A stretch of DNA of 64,000 nt from contig JANFOG010000001.1 in the NCBI GenBank assembly GCA_024336345.1, positions 372,001 through 436,000 on the forward strand, given 5' to 3'. The notes under the pieces are model-generated. The model had not been told where the DNA came from and searched no databases. It worked only from the letters and a program-made list of their open reading frames with translations. How positions within the stretch are numbered: position 1 is the stretch's first letter; every line of letters begins with the position of its first letter. A program made the translations under genes and the position numbers. The stretch is from Mariannaea sp. PMI_226 (taxonomy: Eukaryota > Ascomycota > Sordariomycetes > Hypocreales > Nectriaceae). Below, one piece after another: positions 24,202 to 35,778 of this stretch.

Positions 24202-27091
24202 GTCGGCGCGATCGGAGGGTGCTTGGGATATGAGCGGCAGCGGCCAGCAGGCTATCTAGCCAGGCTGGGGACAAGGTCGGACGTCCAACCGCAGGAGCTG
24301 GACGACACCAGTTTATAGAAATTGATTGCAATTGAATCCGACGGTCATGCGAAATGGTGTCGAGTGCGGCGAGGGCGGGTTATGAAAGAGAGACGTTCGT
24401 GCCTGTATGAAGGCTGCCCACAAAGCGATGCGGGTTCGTCGCTGGATTTGCGGATGGCGAAGGGCGAGGCGTGGGTGGGTGGCGTGGAATGCGATGGCGC
24501 TCGACTGAGTCGTTGAGAGAGATGGGTCGGGCGAAGGCGACAAGCGACAGGACGCGAGAAGACCGGTAACAATACGTTCGAAGACTTGGTAAACCCTCTG
24601 GGAGAAAGGGTGCGATGGTATTGCAGAAGACTGTGATTAGAGATGCGTAGAAGAGAAAGAAAGTTGATCAGGCAAGGCAGCTAAATGGTTGCAGGCTGAC
24701 GGGGGGGTACTATGTGCCAGGTGCCAAGGTGGTGGCGGGAGAGATGGTCTGTTCCGGGAGACTTGAAGTGAAGTGTCCCTGTTGAACCTGGGGCAGAAGG
24801 AGGGGACGAAGGTTGCTGGGAATAAAAGCTAGTGGGTTCTTTGGTTTGGTGTGGCAGTGGTACTCCGTTCGCCTAGCGCCAGTCGACAGGTACCTGGGGT
24901 GGTCAATGCCAGCGCGTGGGGAAGGGGATTTAGAGATGAAGGCTTGATTGAGAGATATTTTAACGTGGTGTGCTGGAGCAGGACAGGGGAGTACGAAGTA
25001 GAGTAGTGGAGCAGACGATGATGCTGATGCTGATCGTTGAAAGGATCGCCCATATTGGGAACCTCTCACAACGTGTTGGTAAGTTGAGCTTCGAGGGCCG
25101 AACATTTATTGGCAAACCCAAGACTCGAAAGCCCACGGCAACATGACTCCAGGGAAACAAGCAGGAACCATTCTTCTTGCGCGACTACCAGGTACGTACT
25201 CCGCACTTGCAGGACTGTGAATGGATTGGCGAGTGACGAGGGGGAGGCTGTGGTTGCAGGAGTGGGCTGCAGGGGGCTGCAGTCCTTTGCTGCAATGGAC
25301 GACGCAAAGAGAATTGGTCGACGTGACCCCAGCTTTGCTTAGACAAGGTCCCCAGTGAAAGGGGTGGATAGCGGTGGGCCTTAGAAGAACTCCCCCCAGA
25401 AGAGCCCGGTGTGGAAGACTTCCGACAAGGAAGGATGACGCCGCCGTCCAGTTCAGTGCACGGCCAAAGTCGGAGATGCCAAATGGCTTTGGTGAGGGAT
25501 GGAAACTAGATCAGGGAAGGCTCAATATCTTGGCTTTTGGCTCTTGGTCGCAGATTCAAGACGCTCGGAACCTTCTGCGGCAGAGGGGTGGGTAGAAGCC
25601 TTCGTGGCAACCCTCTCATGTGTCCTCGCTGATTGAGGGTTATTGGGTAGAGCACGAAACAGAACAGAACAGAACAGAGAAGAGAGAGCCTTGATTTCAG
25701 CGTACTGTATCCGTACTTGGTTGAGGGGAACGGTACAGAGTGGAGTTGTGGTGCGGTGGAGGGAGGGGAGGGGTTGTCAAGATGGTGCAGTGTGGTTATT
25801 AAGGAAGGTCGTCAGCGGTGGTTCCATTCAGGGCCATACATGCGAGAGATCTATTGGCTGGGCCCGAGGTCGAACGGGAGGATGAAGAGGCCTGGCCACG
25901 AGGCATCGGCAAGGATAAGGATGCCAGCGATTGAGATGCCCTAAAGTGGTAGAGACTACAGACTACGTACAGGCTACTATGTATGTACAGACCACAGACA
26001 TCGCCCACAGGGGCTGGGGTGCGAAAGCGTGGCCGGGGTGAGGATGGGGACGGTGGTTGGATTAGACGAACCGGCCGGATGCTAGCGAATGAGCTGCAAG
26101 GAGGAGGAACCATATTCGTTCTTTTACCTACCCTACCTACCTACCTAGGTACCCCTACACACAGCAGAGGCTAGTCTAATTAGTTAGTTGGAGGAGGGCG
26201 CCTGGAGTTGATTTCAAAGCCCTTCCGTACCTCGCACCAACAGCACCTTTTCGCCATGTACATAACGAGTAGGTGAGATACGTTGAACGATTTCGTCATG
26301 GATGATTTTGTTTCGGGGGGGAAAGCCACCGCTATCTTGTTCCCAGCCCGGATCAGTTGGGTAAGGGCGAAATCCACACCGTCTTTCCCAATGAAAAAAA
26401 AGGAAGGATGAGATGAGAGCGAAGGAAGGAAGGCGAAGTACTAGTAAGAGGCATCAAGCACCAGAGGAGTACGGATTACCTGAGGCAGGTACCTTTACGT
26501 AGATCCCATTCGATTCAGCAATAAATACCCCTCCCCAGTAGTTTACTTACTTAGCTACTCCGTACACGTGGAACAAAGACCACACGCCTAGAATCCTTTA
26601 CCGTTACACTCGCGCACTTCTTCACCGATTCATTAATACGCACAGTATATACTACGTAGCAACGGGGCCCCATATCGATTCTAGACTCTGGAATCTGGAA
26701 TCTGGACTCTGGACTCCGGGACTCCGACACTGTCAAGTTAACCTCTCTCCAGGACGCTGTTAAGGCAGTGCAGCACACGAGTCAAAGCAAAACCATACAG
26801 ATGCGCTAGTCAGCGGCGCCACCGCTTGGTGGCCACACGACGATGAAATTGGTGCCTGGTGGTTTCTTTCGCTCTATGGTTCTGCCGGAGGCGTTGGGGA
26901 AAGACTGACTTTAGCCGGCATATCGAGGGCAATGATGGCCCTCAACCATTTAGGAATAATGATCCAACTCTAGCCAATAGCTCTGGTGTGGATTGCGGCA
27001 CACCCATCCGCCAATAAATGCTTTGTCACTTCTTCAAATCTGCTTCTGGCAGCTTCATCGACGCTGAGGACCTGTCATGTCACTGACACAG

Positions 27092-27110
27092 CTCTCTCTC
27101 TCTCTCTCTC
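27092..27110. repeat. (CT)n microsatellite
   Basis: Uninterrupted CT dinucleotides, followed by a further short CT-rich tail. Intergenic. Confidence 0.9.
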
Positions 27111-29094
27111 TTTCTCCACTGATGACATCGGAGGAGAGAGCAATGCCCCGCAGGCCAACTTCACTGGCCTACCTGGGTGAGAACGCTCTTTGCGAGTGCG
27201 TGGGAGAGGCAATTCAGCCTCGTCGATCCAGTTGTCAGTCGCTCGAATTAGCCTACACAAAAACAAAACAAAACACCAACAAACCTAAACAACTACCAAA
27301 TACGAGATCCAGGAGGAGTAGACAGATGCTTAGATCGGCCAGGGCCTCTATTGGGGCGGCTGAGGTAGTCCAAAACGAAATTCTCGGTTACGTTAATCCG
27401 GGCACAACTGCATATAGCAACAGTACATGTTAGGTAGTTGGTTGGTGAAGATGTGAACAACCAGTAAAATCGGTCCTGGCGAGGCGAATTCCGCTTGGTG
27501 GGAAATGTTTATTAATAACTGGTCACATATTCCCCTTGCAGTTCCCCGACAATCCACCTATACAGTACATAGTACAGACCTGGTGGTGGTTGCGTGAGTA
27601 GCTCTCGCCACTCCCAAACGGCGCTCAACGTTTGTAGGCAACACGAACCACTTCGCCATCAAGTAAGCCATGAGCTGGTTTACGAGGGAAAAGCTCTCGT
27701 CATCAACAGAAGTATGCTCTGCAAATCCTTTCGCACTTGAAGGCATCGGTCGGTCTCAGAAACCGGGTGGCTATTTTCTTTGTACAAAATACAAGGGGTT
27801 TCTTCAATTCAATAGCCAAGTTTAGACATTGAACCGGAGTTGCTCGTTCTCTCTTACTCTCTTCTTACCTTATCCGAACTCCCCACCCCGTAGACTACCT
27901 AGATTAGTAACAATGATTCCATCATCAAAGGGTCGGTGGTCCAAAGGTCAGTTCTCACCCTGGTATTATTATAATTTTTTTTCTTCGCTTATATCGACAT
28001 CCCACCTGTTCGTATCATCACATTGACACATTACCGGGTCGTTGATTCAATTGCAGACGATGGCATGCCATCAACAACCCTCAAGTGCAACACCTCCTAC
28101 ACTGTGCAATCACAAATGATAGACGGGCAGCCGACGAACCGGGACCCAAACCTCGAATATACACTCTCGGGGTTCTTTCTTCTTTCTTCCACTTTTTCTG
28201 ATCATCCTTTCCCCGCCTCGAGATGTGTGATGTAACATACGAAGTGACAAAAAGTGTGGGGTTGTCTCGCGCCGCTCTCCGCGTAAGCTGCTCCAACCAG
28301 GACGGCGGTATCCTATCACACCCATCCTCCTGGCGTCCAAGTCGGTCCGTTGTGTACATCTCAGCCTCGTCCACCCATCTCCTCCCAGCTGTGGCTAAAG
28401 GCCTCATGCAGGGATATTCCGCCTGCCCGACTTTCCTGGCCTACTCATTCGATCTGATGTTGTATCTACTTTGGACCAAAGGTGGTCTCGTGGCTTGCAT
28501 TCTGGGCTTGGGCATGGACTTGGGCATAGACTTGGGCGAGGTTTGGTCAGCCGGCGCCCAGCCCAAATGACCTGTTACGAGATGCCGCGAGCCGATATGG
28601 GGTGGTTTTTTGTTCGTTCAGTCATTCTTTTGCTTTTCTTTCTTAAGTTTCCTTGCCCGCACCAAAAGTTGGAAGAAAGCCCAGTCTTTTCCCCCAATAA
28701 TCCTCTTCTTCCCCGCTCCCCAAGTTTTTAGCTACCTATCGTAATCGCGCGTGTGGCGCTCGTCGGCCGGCGCTTCTGCATCAGATCTTTGGCACCAATG
28801 CACGTAGCAATGGGCTTATGCCGACTACCTACGCACTATGCAGAACTACTACTATGTACGTACTTTGCTAGCTCCCCCAGCTTGGAGGATGTCGTTTCCA
28901 AAGTGCCTACATAGTACATTCAAATGTCGTAGTGCGTTTTGCCTCTCAAGGCTCGATCCTTTCCCCATCCCGATCTGGAGTCCAAATTCATACAGGCATA
29001 TGCAGTAACTTGCCCGCCCACGAAGCGGCATTCTGGAACAACGTCAGACACCGTCATGTGCGTTAGCGTGGTTCGTTCTCTCATCAACCATCAT

Positions 29095-29110
29095 CACACA
29101 CACACACACA
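29095..29110. repeat. (CA)8 microsatellite
   Basis: Eight CA dinucleotides, followed by more CA-rich sequence to about 29150. Intergenic. Confidence 0.9.
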
Positions 29111-29910
29111 TACGTACGACACACGTTCACACACTCTCGCACCATCATCTGCACCGCTCATACGCAGAGCGCTCTTTTTTCTTTCTTTCTTTCTTTTCCT
29201 TCTTTCGCACGCAACCGCAAACTAGGCTTTCCCCGGCCGTGCCATGACGACAATGCGACCGTTTTAAGAGACTGGGCCTTGGATAACACTCCAAGTTCAG
29301 GTCCAGGTCCAATTCAGCAACTTGAAACGCTTGACAGAGTCTCAGGCAAACTCGATATAGTTTACCCAAGAAAACATCCATATAGAAGTCTACGCATAGC
29401 ATTGCTAAAGCGCCTAGCAAAGGCTGAATATAGCTAGCCAGCGAGCACACTCATGTTGGACGGTCGCGCAGTAGACAAAGCGATTACCAGTGCAAGGAAT
29501 CGCACCATTGAAGTTATCCACCGATTCTTCTTCATAGTACTCAAACCAATGCCATAGCACCAAAGCAAAGGGCAATTAAAGGTCACCAAGAGCACATGCA
29601 TCACAGGCACAAACCAAAAGTGTTGCTACGTATTCCGTCACCCCTCCTCAGCCCAACCCCTTCCTCCGGAGGGTTCAATTGCCCCTGCTTACGGGATAAA
29701 GACATCTGCTCAAGTTCTCCATACTGGAACCAGGCAATTCGGGTAATATTCCGTAATATTCCTTCTTAACCGTATCCGATAGCCAGGCAGAATTTCAAAT
29801 GCCTCCCCTCCACCCTTGGGCTAAAGCACACTTCTTACCACTGCGTAGGATTTATCCTCTTGCAGACACACAAGCCACTTCACTCGCTTTTGTAAAGAAA
29901 CGAAGCCGTG

Positions 29911-29928
29911 CCCCCCCCCCCCCCCCCC
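29911..29928. repeat. C18 homopolymer
   Basis: Eighteen consecutive C residues. It is the second long C tract in the window; the true length is likely uncertain in any assembly. Confidence 0.9.
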
Positions 29929-30754
29929 TGTGTGACAAGGTGATCCTATCCATGAGCGGTAAGCCACAGCTGACATTTCGATCAGCTATTGCCTTGTCTC
30001 TCTGCTTATTCTTTAGTGAGCCGGTGGTGAAACGTGCTGCGACTGCTTGGCTGAAATCGCCAGCTGCGCAACCAACGGGAATCCATTTACCCACTCCATT
30101 TGTGGCTTCTCTTGGCCAGGGGGCTGTTCGCCCCGAAGGATGAATAGGAACGGGGCTGCATATAAATAGATAGGGTTTCAAGTATGGACAGACGTTTGTA
30201 GTTAATTACCTGCACGCCATGTTTTGAATGTTTCTCGCAGCCGTTCACTTGAGGCGAAACAATTTCACGGGTTTGTAGTGTTTAGTAAGAAAGATAGATA
30301 TTAATGAAACGCAAACGGCACGCATTCTTCTTACTATTACTCAACGGAAATGTAAACTGACGATTAATTCCGTCTTACAAGAAAATACCTCTACACCCCA
30401 TTCAACTACGCGGACTGAGCTGTTATAAGTTTGGTTGGAGCTCTCAGGAGTAGGTTGTTCCAATAAGTCCAAAAAGAGAAAATTGGGAGAAAGCTCAGTC
30501 TGTATTCTCTGCTAAGCTTATCAAACTAGAAAGGATCTCAAGACATCGGCGTGTTACAAGAATATTTTACAATAGGGGGGTTGAGATATGATGGTGAATC
30601 CGTGATGCCAAACCCAAGCAGTAAGTTGTCCTAATACTTTACCCAATCCAGTCCGAACTCTTAGCCATGTAATGCAAAACGGGGGATTTCTCACTCGCCA
30701 TTCTCGAGTTGACCTCCACTCTCATACCACAGGCTTCTATGGACCCTTGATCCC

Positions 30755-32070
30755 TCACTTCTTCTCGCTTGGTGGTGGAGCGCCGCCCGTTGTTGGGAAA
30801 CCCATAAAGATCTTAAAGTAGTCCTGATCAAGCATGTCAGTGTTTGTCTCATTAGATCACAACTGCACCACGGATCCATCAAGATCGATGGGCTGGGCAC
30901 CTGGGGCTCCACTTACATAGATCATCCATTGAAGACCAGTCAGAGTACCGATCATGAAAATTCTCACGGGGAGTCCATTCCAAAGGCCAGAGAACCCAAT
31001 TTCCTTATATATCCGACCCATAGCACCGCCAAAGGCCTCACCAGGCTGGCGATAGGCGTTGAGCTTGCTGACCATGACATCGGCTGGGTGAGATACGATG
31101 GCACACAAAATACCTGCCAAATATCCACCGGTGAAGGAGACACCCGTCTGAGCAGCTTTTCCATAGTCTTCCTTCTGACCAGGAAGACGGTCGTAGATCA
31201 TTTCTACGATGGTTTCAAAAGAGGCGAACTTCATCATGGTGTACGGGATCTGACGGCCCCACAGCGGGTACAGTCCCTTGTACAAGCCGGCGACGCCCTC
31301 CTTTCCGATGATGGTGCTCAGGCCGTGTCTTGTGCCGGTGTAAGGATTTGGACTACCGCCTTGCATACGGACCTTGACGGCTTCAAAGGGGCACAGCGCA
31401 AGGTCGGCGAGGAACTCGGCCGAGGCGGATGCGGCCAGGTACAGACCAGTCTTGTACTTGTATGCCGCCTCCGGGCCTGCCATATCCGAGTAAGTCTTTT
31501 TGAAATACTCATACCAACCGTACTTGAAAGCTCCCTGTGCGCTGTAACCGAACAAGGTCGGACTCCAACCCGTGAAGATGCCGCGAAGGCCCTGAGCTCG
31601 GTAGATCTTGCCCCATGCCTGGAAGTTGCTTGTGTAGAGCTTTGAGTCAACCTGGCGACGAGTCTTGACAAAATCAAGGGGAGTTACAGCAGTGTGGGTA
31701 ATGCCCTATGCATGCCAAAGTCTATCTATCAGCTTCTGGGTCTAGGCGACGATACCGCAAAATCGGATTTGGAAGGTTTATATAAGGCCTAACTTACACA
31801 GGCCAGTATTCCACCAAATGTACAGGCAGCATAGTATTTCCCCGAATAGAGCTCGATCTTGTTGTTGGGCTTTGCTTTGGAAGTTGCTTTTTCGATCTCG
31901 CGAACTGCTTCGTCACTCAACTTCTTCGCCTTGTCCTTGGCGTCGTCTGCAACAGAGTAGGCGCTATAGAGCTCCATACGAGCCTGGTAAGGAGTTCGGC
32001 CGCTGTTTGCAAGCTGACTGTAGATGAGGGAGGGTGGGAGCGAATCCCGAGACGGATACAAGGGTGCCAT
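30755..32070 (-). CDS. PIC2: Mitochondrial phosphate/copper carrier, PIC2 type (SLC25A3 family)
   Basis: An inner-membrane carrier that imports phosphate into the matrix; yeast Pic2 also carries copper. Three exons (32070-31798, 31705-30917, 30823-30755), all phase 0, give 376 residues. Three carrier repeats are visible with signatures PLDFVK (100-105), PFEAVK (197-202) and the divergent HPADVMVSK near 298. ALCPFEAVKV and the C-terminal MIGTLTGLQWMIYDYFKIF closely match yeast Pic2 rather than Mir1. Exon 3 supplies DYFKIFMGFPTTGGAPPP before the stop; reading on past the GTAAGT donor at 30916 instead would destroy the conserved end. The N-terminal 60 residues are polar with an amphipathic Lys/Glu helix. 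ATG 32070 is the first good start; the frame stays open upstream only through a GTG codon. Confidence 0.94.
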
Positions 32071-32087
32071 GTTAGGAGGAGGCTTCA

Positions 32088-32358
32088 CTGCGGTTGAGGT
32101 ATTCCGAAAATGATCTAGAAGTGAGCTGGAAGGGAGCTGGAAGCTAGAGGAAGTTGTATCTCAACGTCAGCCTTTGAATATGTCAATTGGTTTGAGCAAG
32201 AAGTTCAGGCGAGACAAGCCTCCAAAGGGAATGAGACGGGAAAGTGGCTCATGGACTGAGAGCAGCTTATTGCCGCAGAGGGATAACGGGATTGGTGTCG
32301 ATGGAATGAACAAGGGACGATGGGGGGTGCTCATCAGCATGACACTCGTGTGACTTAC
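32088..32358 (-). other. Possible 5' UTR intron of PIC2
   Basis: On the minus strand a perfect GTAAGT donor (G at 32358) and a CCGCAG acceptor (ending at 32088) frame 271 bases just ahead of the start codon. No usable ATG precedes the donor, so this would be an intron in the untranslated leader. Only transcript data can confirm it. Confidence 0.4.
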
Positions 32359-33819
32359 CAGCCAGATTGACGTAGGTTGACGAGGGGGGCTTGCACTGGT
32401 AAAGTGCAGGTATAAGTTGATAGGTAGCTTGAATTAAGATGGCATTGATCAATCGCCGGCTCGGGCGACAACGAGGAGCCTGGATGCGAGACAAGAAAAA
32501 AACCCCGCAAGATGAAGATAACAAGAGAACGGAAAAGGGAAGCACGAGAATAATACGAACAGCTTCGTTGGTCATAAAATGTTCCAGCTCTTCCGGAGTT
32601 AAGAACGGTCAGTTGCTCATACCTCCCTCCCTCCCCCCCTACCTATACCTGAGCTTGGGTACCTGTCTACCAATGTAAGGTGGCAGTATACATTCAGTTT
32701 GCATGGGTAGGATCGGAATCTAAAGTCCTCCTCTGCTACGTACTTTGCCCAACCTTACATCCCGTATTGGATGTAACTGCGACACTGACATTTTAAGATG
32801 CCTCCCTAAGGTACCTTTCAGTATAGCATTTTATTAGTGCTGTATTCCGTACCATTTGCAAGAGATAAGAGGTACCGTATACCTTGGGGCGTTCAAGACA
32901 AAACTTGCCAAACAAGTCAGTTCGTGACCAATTACAAGACCCTGACGTTTTTATCTGTGTGAGTGCAAAAGGAGGGAGCTATTTTCTCCAGAGTGGTGAC
33001 ATCATTTTTTTTTGGGAAGGGCTGCTTTCATGCTCAGGAAGGTACCTAAGATAAGCCAACGTACGGAGTAGCACGCAGTAAATAGGTTGGTAGAGAGACA
33101 ATTGGTGGATATCACTTATACGTACCGTCCCTAGCCTCACATGTTGCTTATTCGGTGTATAGTCCATTTTTCTCTCTTCTTCAGTTATGATGGGAAATGA
33201 GATATACGTATAAAGTATCTCATTTCCCTATGATACCTAATTTATTTTCTTGTCTCGATTTCCCGCGGCGCCTCTCGATAATTGCCATGCAGATATGCCA
33301 ACTAGGTACGTAATGTGGACGGCACTTATACATACCGACCTACAATTAGCTACATTAACAAAAAGCCTCCCCAGGCTAACCACTACGTGCAAAAATGGTC
33401 GCTTCTCGGAGGATACTGGAAGTTAACCAAAGTCAAAGCTGTCAAAAGGCGGCGGCGCCCCATTTCCCACCGTAGAGTAGAACACTTGGGTTGCCGAATA
33501 AGCTAACCCCCCCCCCTTCCGTCGGTCCTCCTCTCCTCTCTCACTGACCAGGCCCTCTTTTACTGTCATACAATTCGGCTCAAATCTCTCATCTCGAACC
33601 ACTTTTTTTTTTTTTTTATTATCCACCGCTCCGGACAACGATTTGCGATACCCTCACCCTTGCTACCTTCCTCTTTTTCTTATTGACGATCCTCTTTTTT
33701 GCTATTTTCGTCTTTCTGCTTCATCCCATAGGTACTTATCTGTCCTCTTGCAAGCTGATACATCCAACTCCCAAAGTTGTGACACTCAAGCTATCAGCAA
33801 CCGTAAACACACACACATC
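32359..33819. promoter_or_regulatory. Divergent region, PIC2 / CBS-domain gene
   Basis: About 1.5 kb holding both promoters. It contains AGGTACCT at 32809 and 33040, TACGGAGTA at 33062, a palindromic element at 33186-33234 (listed separately), and CT-rich and T15 tracts at 33500-33620, which look like the core promoter of the plus-strand gene. No gene is supported. Confidence 0.5.
33186..33234. repeat. Perfect 13-bp inverted repeat flanked by 6-bp direct repeats
   Basis: Left arm GGGAAATGAGATA (33192-33204) and right arm TATCTCATTTCCC (33216-33228) are exact reverse complements around an 11-base spacer. Immediately outside, TATGAT occurs on both sides (33186-33191 and 33229-33234) in direct orientation. 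Inverted termini plus a direct repeat is the layout of a very small transposed element with its target-site duplication. At 37 bp it is shorter than usual MITEs. It could also be a transcribed hairpin or a dimeric protein-binding site. Confidence 0.8.
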
Positions 33820-34412
33820 ATGGCTGCTGCCACCGCTTCCGCTTCCACAACCCCCGCCCAGTCCCTCGGCACTAGCTGGTCCTCTCGATATCGCGGGGTA
33901 GGTTTTCTCTATTGCCTTTCATTCACCCCATTGCTTCCGTTGCTTGCGCAACATCCCTCCATGCTAAAACCACAGATATATAGGCCACTGTCCAGGACCT
34001 CGATCCTCCTGCCGCGCTCTCCCTCAACCCTTCCGATTCCATCTCCCTCGCTCTCATCTCAGCTTACGAGCGCGAGTACACTCACCTCACCGTCGTGGAT
34101 GCCCAGACACGCGCCCTCCTGGGCTACATTTCCATCCCGCACCTGCATTCCCTCCTCGAGGCCGGCAAAGTCACCTCCAATGACCCGCTCTCGGCCGCCA
34201 TGACAAGGTTCCAGCGCCGAGGCCGCACGTATCGTGTTATCACAATGGACACCCCTCTCGAGGAACTCGAAGATTTCTTCCGAGGTGGACAGCCCGAGGG
34301 AAGTTCGTGGAAGGAGGAGTTTGCCGTCGTTACCGATGAGAACAGGCGGTTTGTCCTTGGTGTGGCTACCGTTCAGGATCTTGAGGAGTTCGTAAAGAGA
34401 AGACCTGCTTAG
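33820..34412 (+). CDS. Small CBS-domain protein
   Basis: Two exons (33820-33897, 33984-34412) give 168 residues. After a Ala/Ser/Thr-rich N-terminus, two CBS-like units follow. The first runs from about 27 to 90 (SDSISLALISAYEREYTHLT, then LLGYISIPHLHSLLEAG). The second runs from about 95 to 166 (YRVITMDTPLEELEDFF, then FAVVTDENRRFVLGVATVQD). Paired CBS units usually bind adenosyl ligands such as AMP, ATP or SAM and regulate a partner; there is no catalytic domain here, so it may be a free-standing regulatory module. The intron is phase 0 with donor GTAGGT and acceptor TATATAG. Partner and ligand are not predictable from context. Confidence 0.85.
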
Positions 34413-34992
34413 TTGGGATGCGGAATATACGGGAAAGAGGAGTAATATTCTATACAACAGAGGGAAGAAGGGGGCGGGGGCTAAAGTTGTGTCTAAGAGC
34501 TCCCATTCCGAGGGTTGGAGCCAAGGAACGAGCCAATAAGACAATCTTCACGGGCGCTGGATGGCCTAGACTGACTACATCAGGGATGACGCAATTGCGA
34601 TATGAAGCATGAAATCAACAGTATTACGAGCAAGGACGCATGGCGTATGTTCGATTACGGTTTTCTCAATGTATTGACTGAAGGGAAAGAGGAAAAGGAA
34701 ATACTTTCAACATGGCGAAGGGTCATTACATCGAAGGCACGGCATTGGTAGAAAACATTGAAATAATTTCTCTTGATAAATTGCAAGCCACGGAATGGAC
34801 GGCTATCAAGGTTTCCAACCCTCGAGCAAAGTGTCCTTATTCAATCAAAGGCACAGGCGATAACGCCAGAAAACACTAAATAAAGCTTCTGTAGGGTAAA
34901 GAAAACAGTTGAATCAACCGACGCAGCATAAGCTAGAAAAGTGATTTCAAACCCCTCTTCCCCTTCACAGAATTAAAAATGGCATAATCGCT
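34413..34992. other. Convergent 3' region, CBS gene / lipocalin-like gene
   Basis: About 580 bases between convergent stops. I see only presumed 3' UTRs. Confidence 0.6.
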
Positions 34993-35778
34993 TTACTGGG
35001 AGTCTGGTGTGTAGTCATAGACGAGGCGGATCTGGGCCCGCTCGGATCCCTTGGTCACAACAATGTGTCGAGAGTACCGTCGCAGGCCATCGACAATCTC
35101 AAAGCCCCAAACCTGAGTTGCAACCCAGTTGGTGTCCTCGGACTCGACGTAGCTCTTGATGAACTTGCCCTCACCCTCAACAAGGAGGTCCTTCTTCAAG
35201 AACTCATCGTCAACCTCATCCAGAGTGACCCAGGTGGTCTTGCCCTTGACCTTGCCAAACAGCCAGTCAGCGTGAGGTCGGAACTCGTTGTCCAAACAGC
35301 GGTTCTCCTGCGTGCTCTTGAGGCCAGAGGCGGTCTGGGTGATGTCAACATGGTAGACAACGTCCGTGGCCGTGCTCGGAGGCTTAGGAGGGGCCTGGTA
35401 CTGGTTGATGTCGAGAGTGATGCTGGCCATGTTGATGCCCTTGCGGGTGAGGAAGCCAATGCCCTGGAGGGCGAGGACGGGCTCCGAGCTATCGGAGAGG
35501 GTCTTGTTCTGTTGGGTTTTTAAAGCGGTTGGTTAGCTGTCTCTTCTGATCACAAGCTGGAGGAGCACTTTCATGGGAAACGTGGCGGTGGAGGGGTACG
35601 TTAGCTCTGGGTGGTGAGGGGCAAAGGCCACGAGGGGGAAACGGAAGCTGGTGCCACTGTGACGTGATTTGTCTTGTCTTGAAAAAGAAAAAGAAATGGG
35701 AAAGATGGGTCGCGTTTCACATACCAGAACCCAGTGGCCGTTGAGGTCGAGGAGAGTCTTTTCGGAGGGAGCGGCCAT
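34993..35778 (-). CDS. Lipocalin-like small protein, function unknown
   Basis: Two exons (35778-35725, 35508-34993) give 189 residues. The start MAAPSEKTLLDLNGHWVLNK resembles a group of small fungal proteins in which a Leu-x-Gly-x-Trp segment opens a lipocalin or FABP-like beta barrel (the GxW motif). Alternating hydrophobic strands follow: SITLDINQYQAP, VVYHVDITQTASG, KTTWVTLDEVDDEF, VWGFEIVDGLRRYSR, IRLVYDY. There is no signal peptide, so it is probably cytosolic. Some relatives sit in secondary-metabolite clusters as barrel-type cyclases or isomerases, but no biosynthetic gene lies nearby here, so I assign no reaction. The intron has a good GTATGT donor, phase 0. Confidence 0.82.

Larger units (their letters stand above)
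24202..30754. other. 6.5-kb gene-poor region
   Basis: The largest gene-free stretch of the window. I read both strands and find no open frame with family motifs or a chain of splice-linked exons. It contains AGGTACCT at 24888 and 26487; TACATAGTA-type words at 25975, 27566, 28850 and 28908; TACTCCGTA at 26556; a degenerate GGAATCT/GGACTCT array at about 26683-26730; a TACC array at 26125-26154; a CT run; an AC run; and a C18 tract. The first kilobase is presumably the creB promoter. The remainder could hold non-coding RNA or decayed repeats. Confidence 0.55.

Noticed and set aside
26680..26730. GGAATCT/GGACTCT array, considered as a minisatellite or CRISPR-like repeat
   Set aside because: Units of 7-9 bases with drift and no spacers; a short degenerate tandem only.
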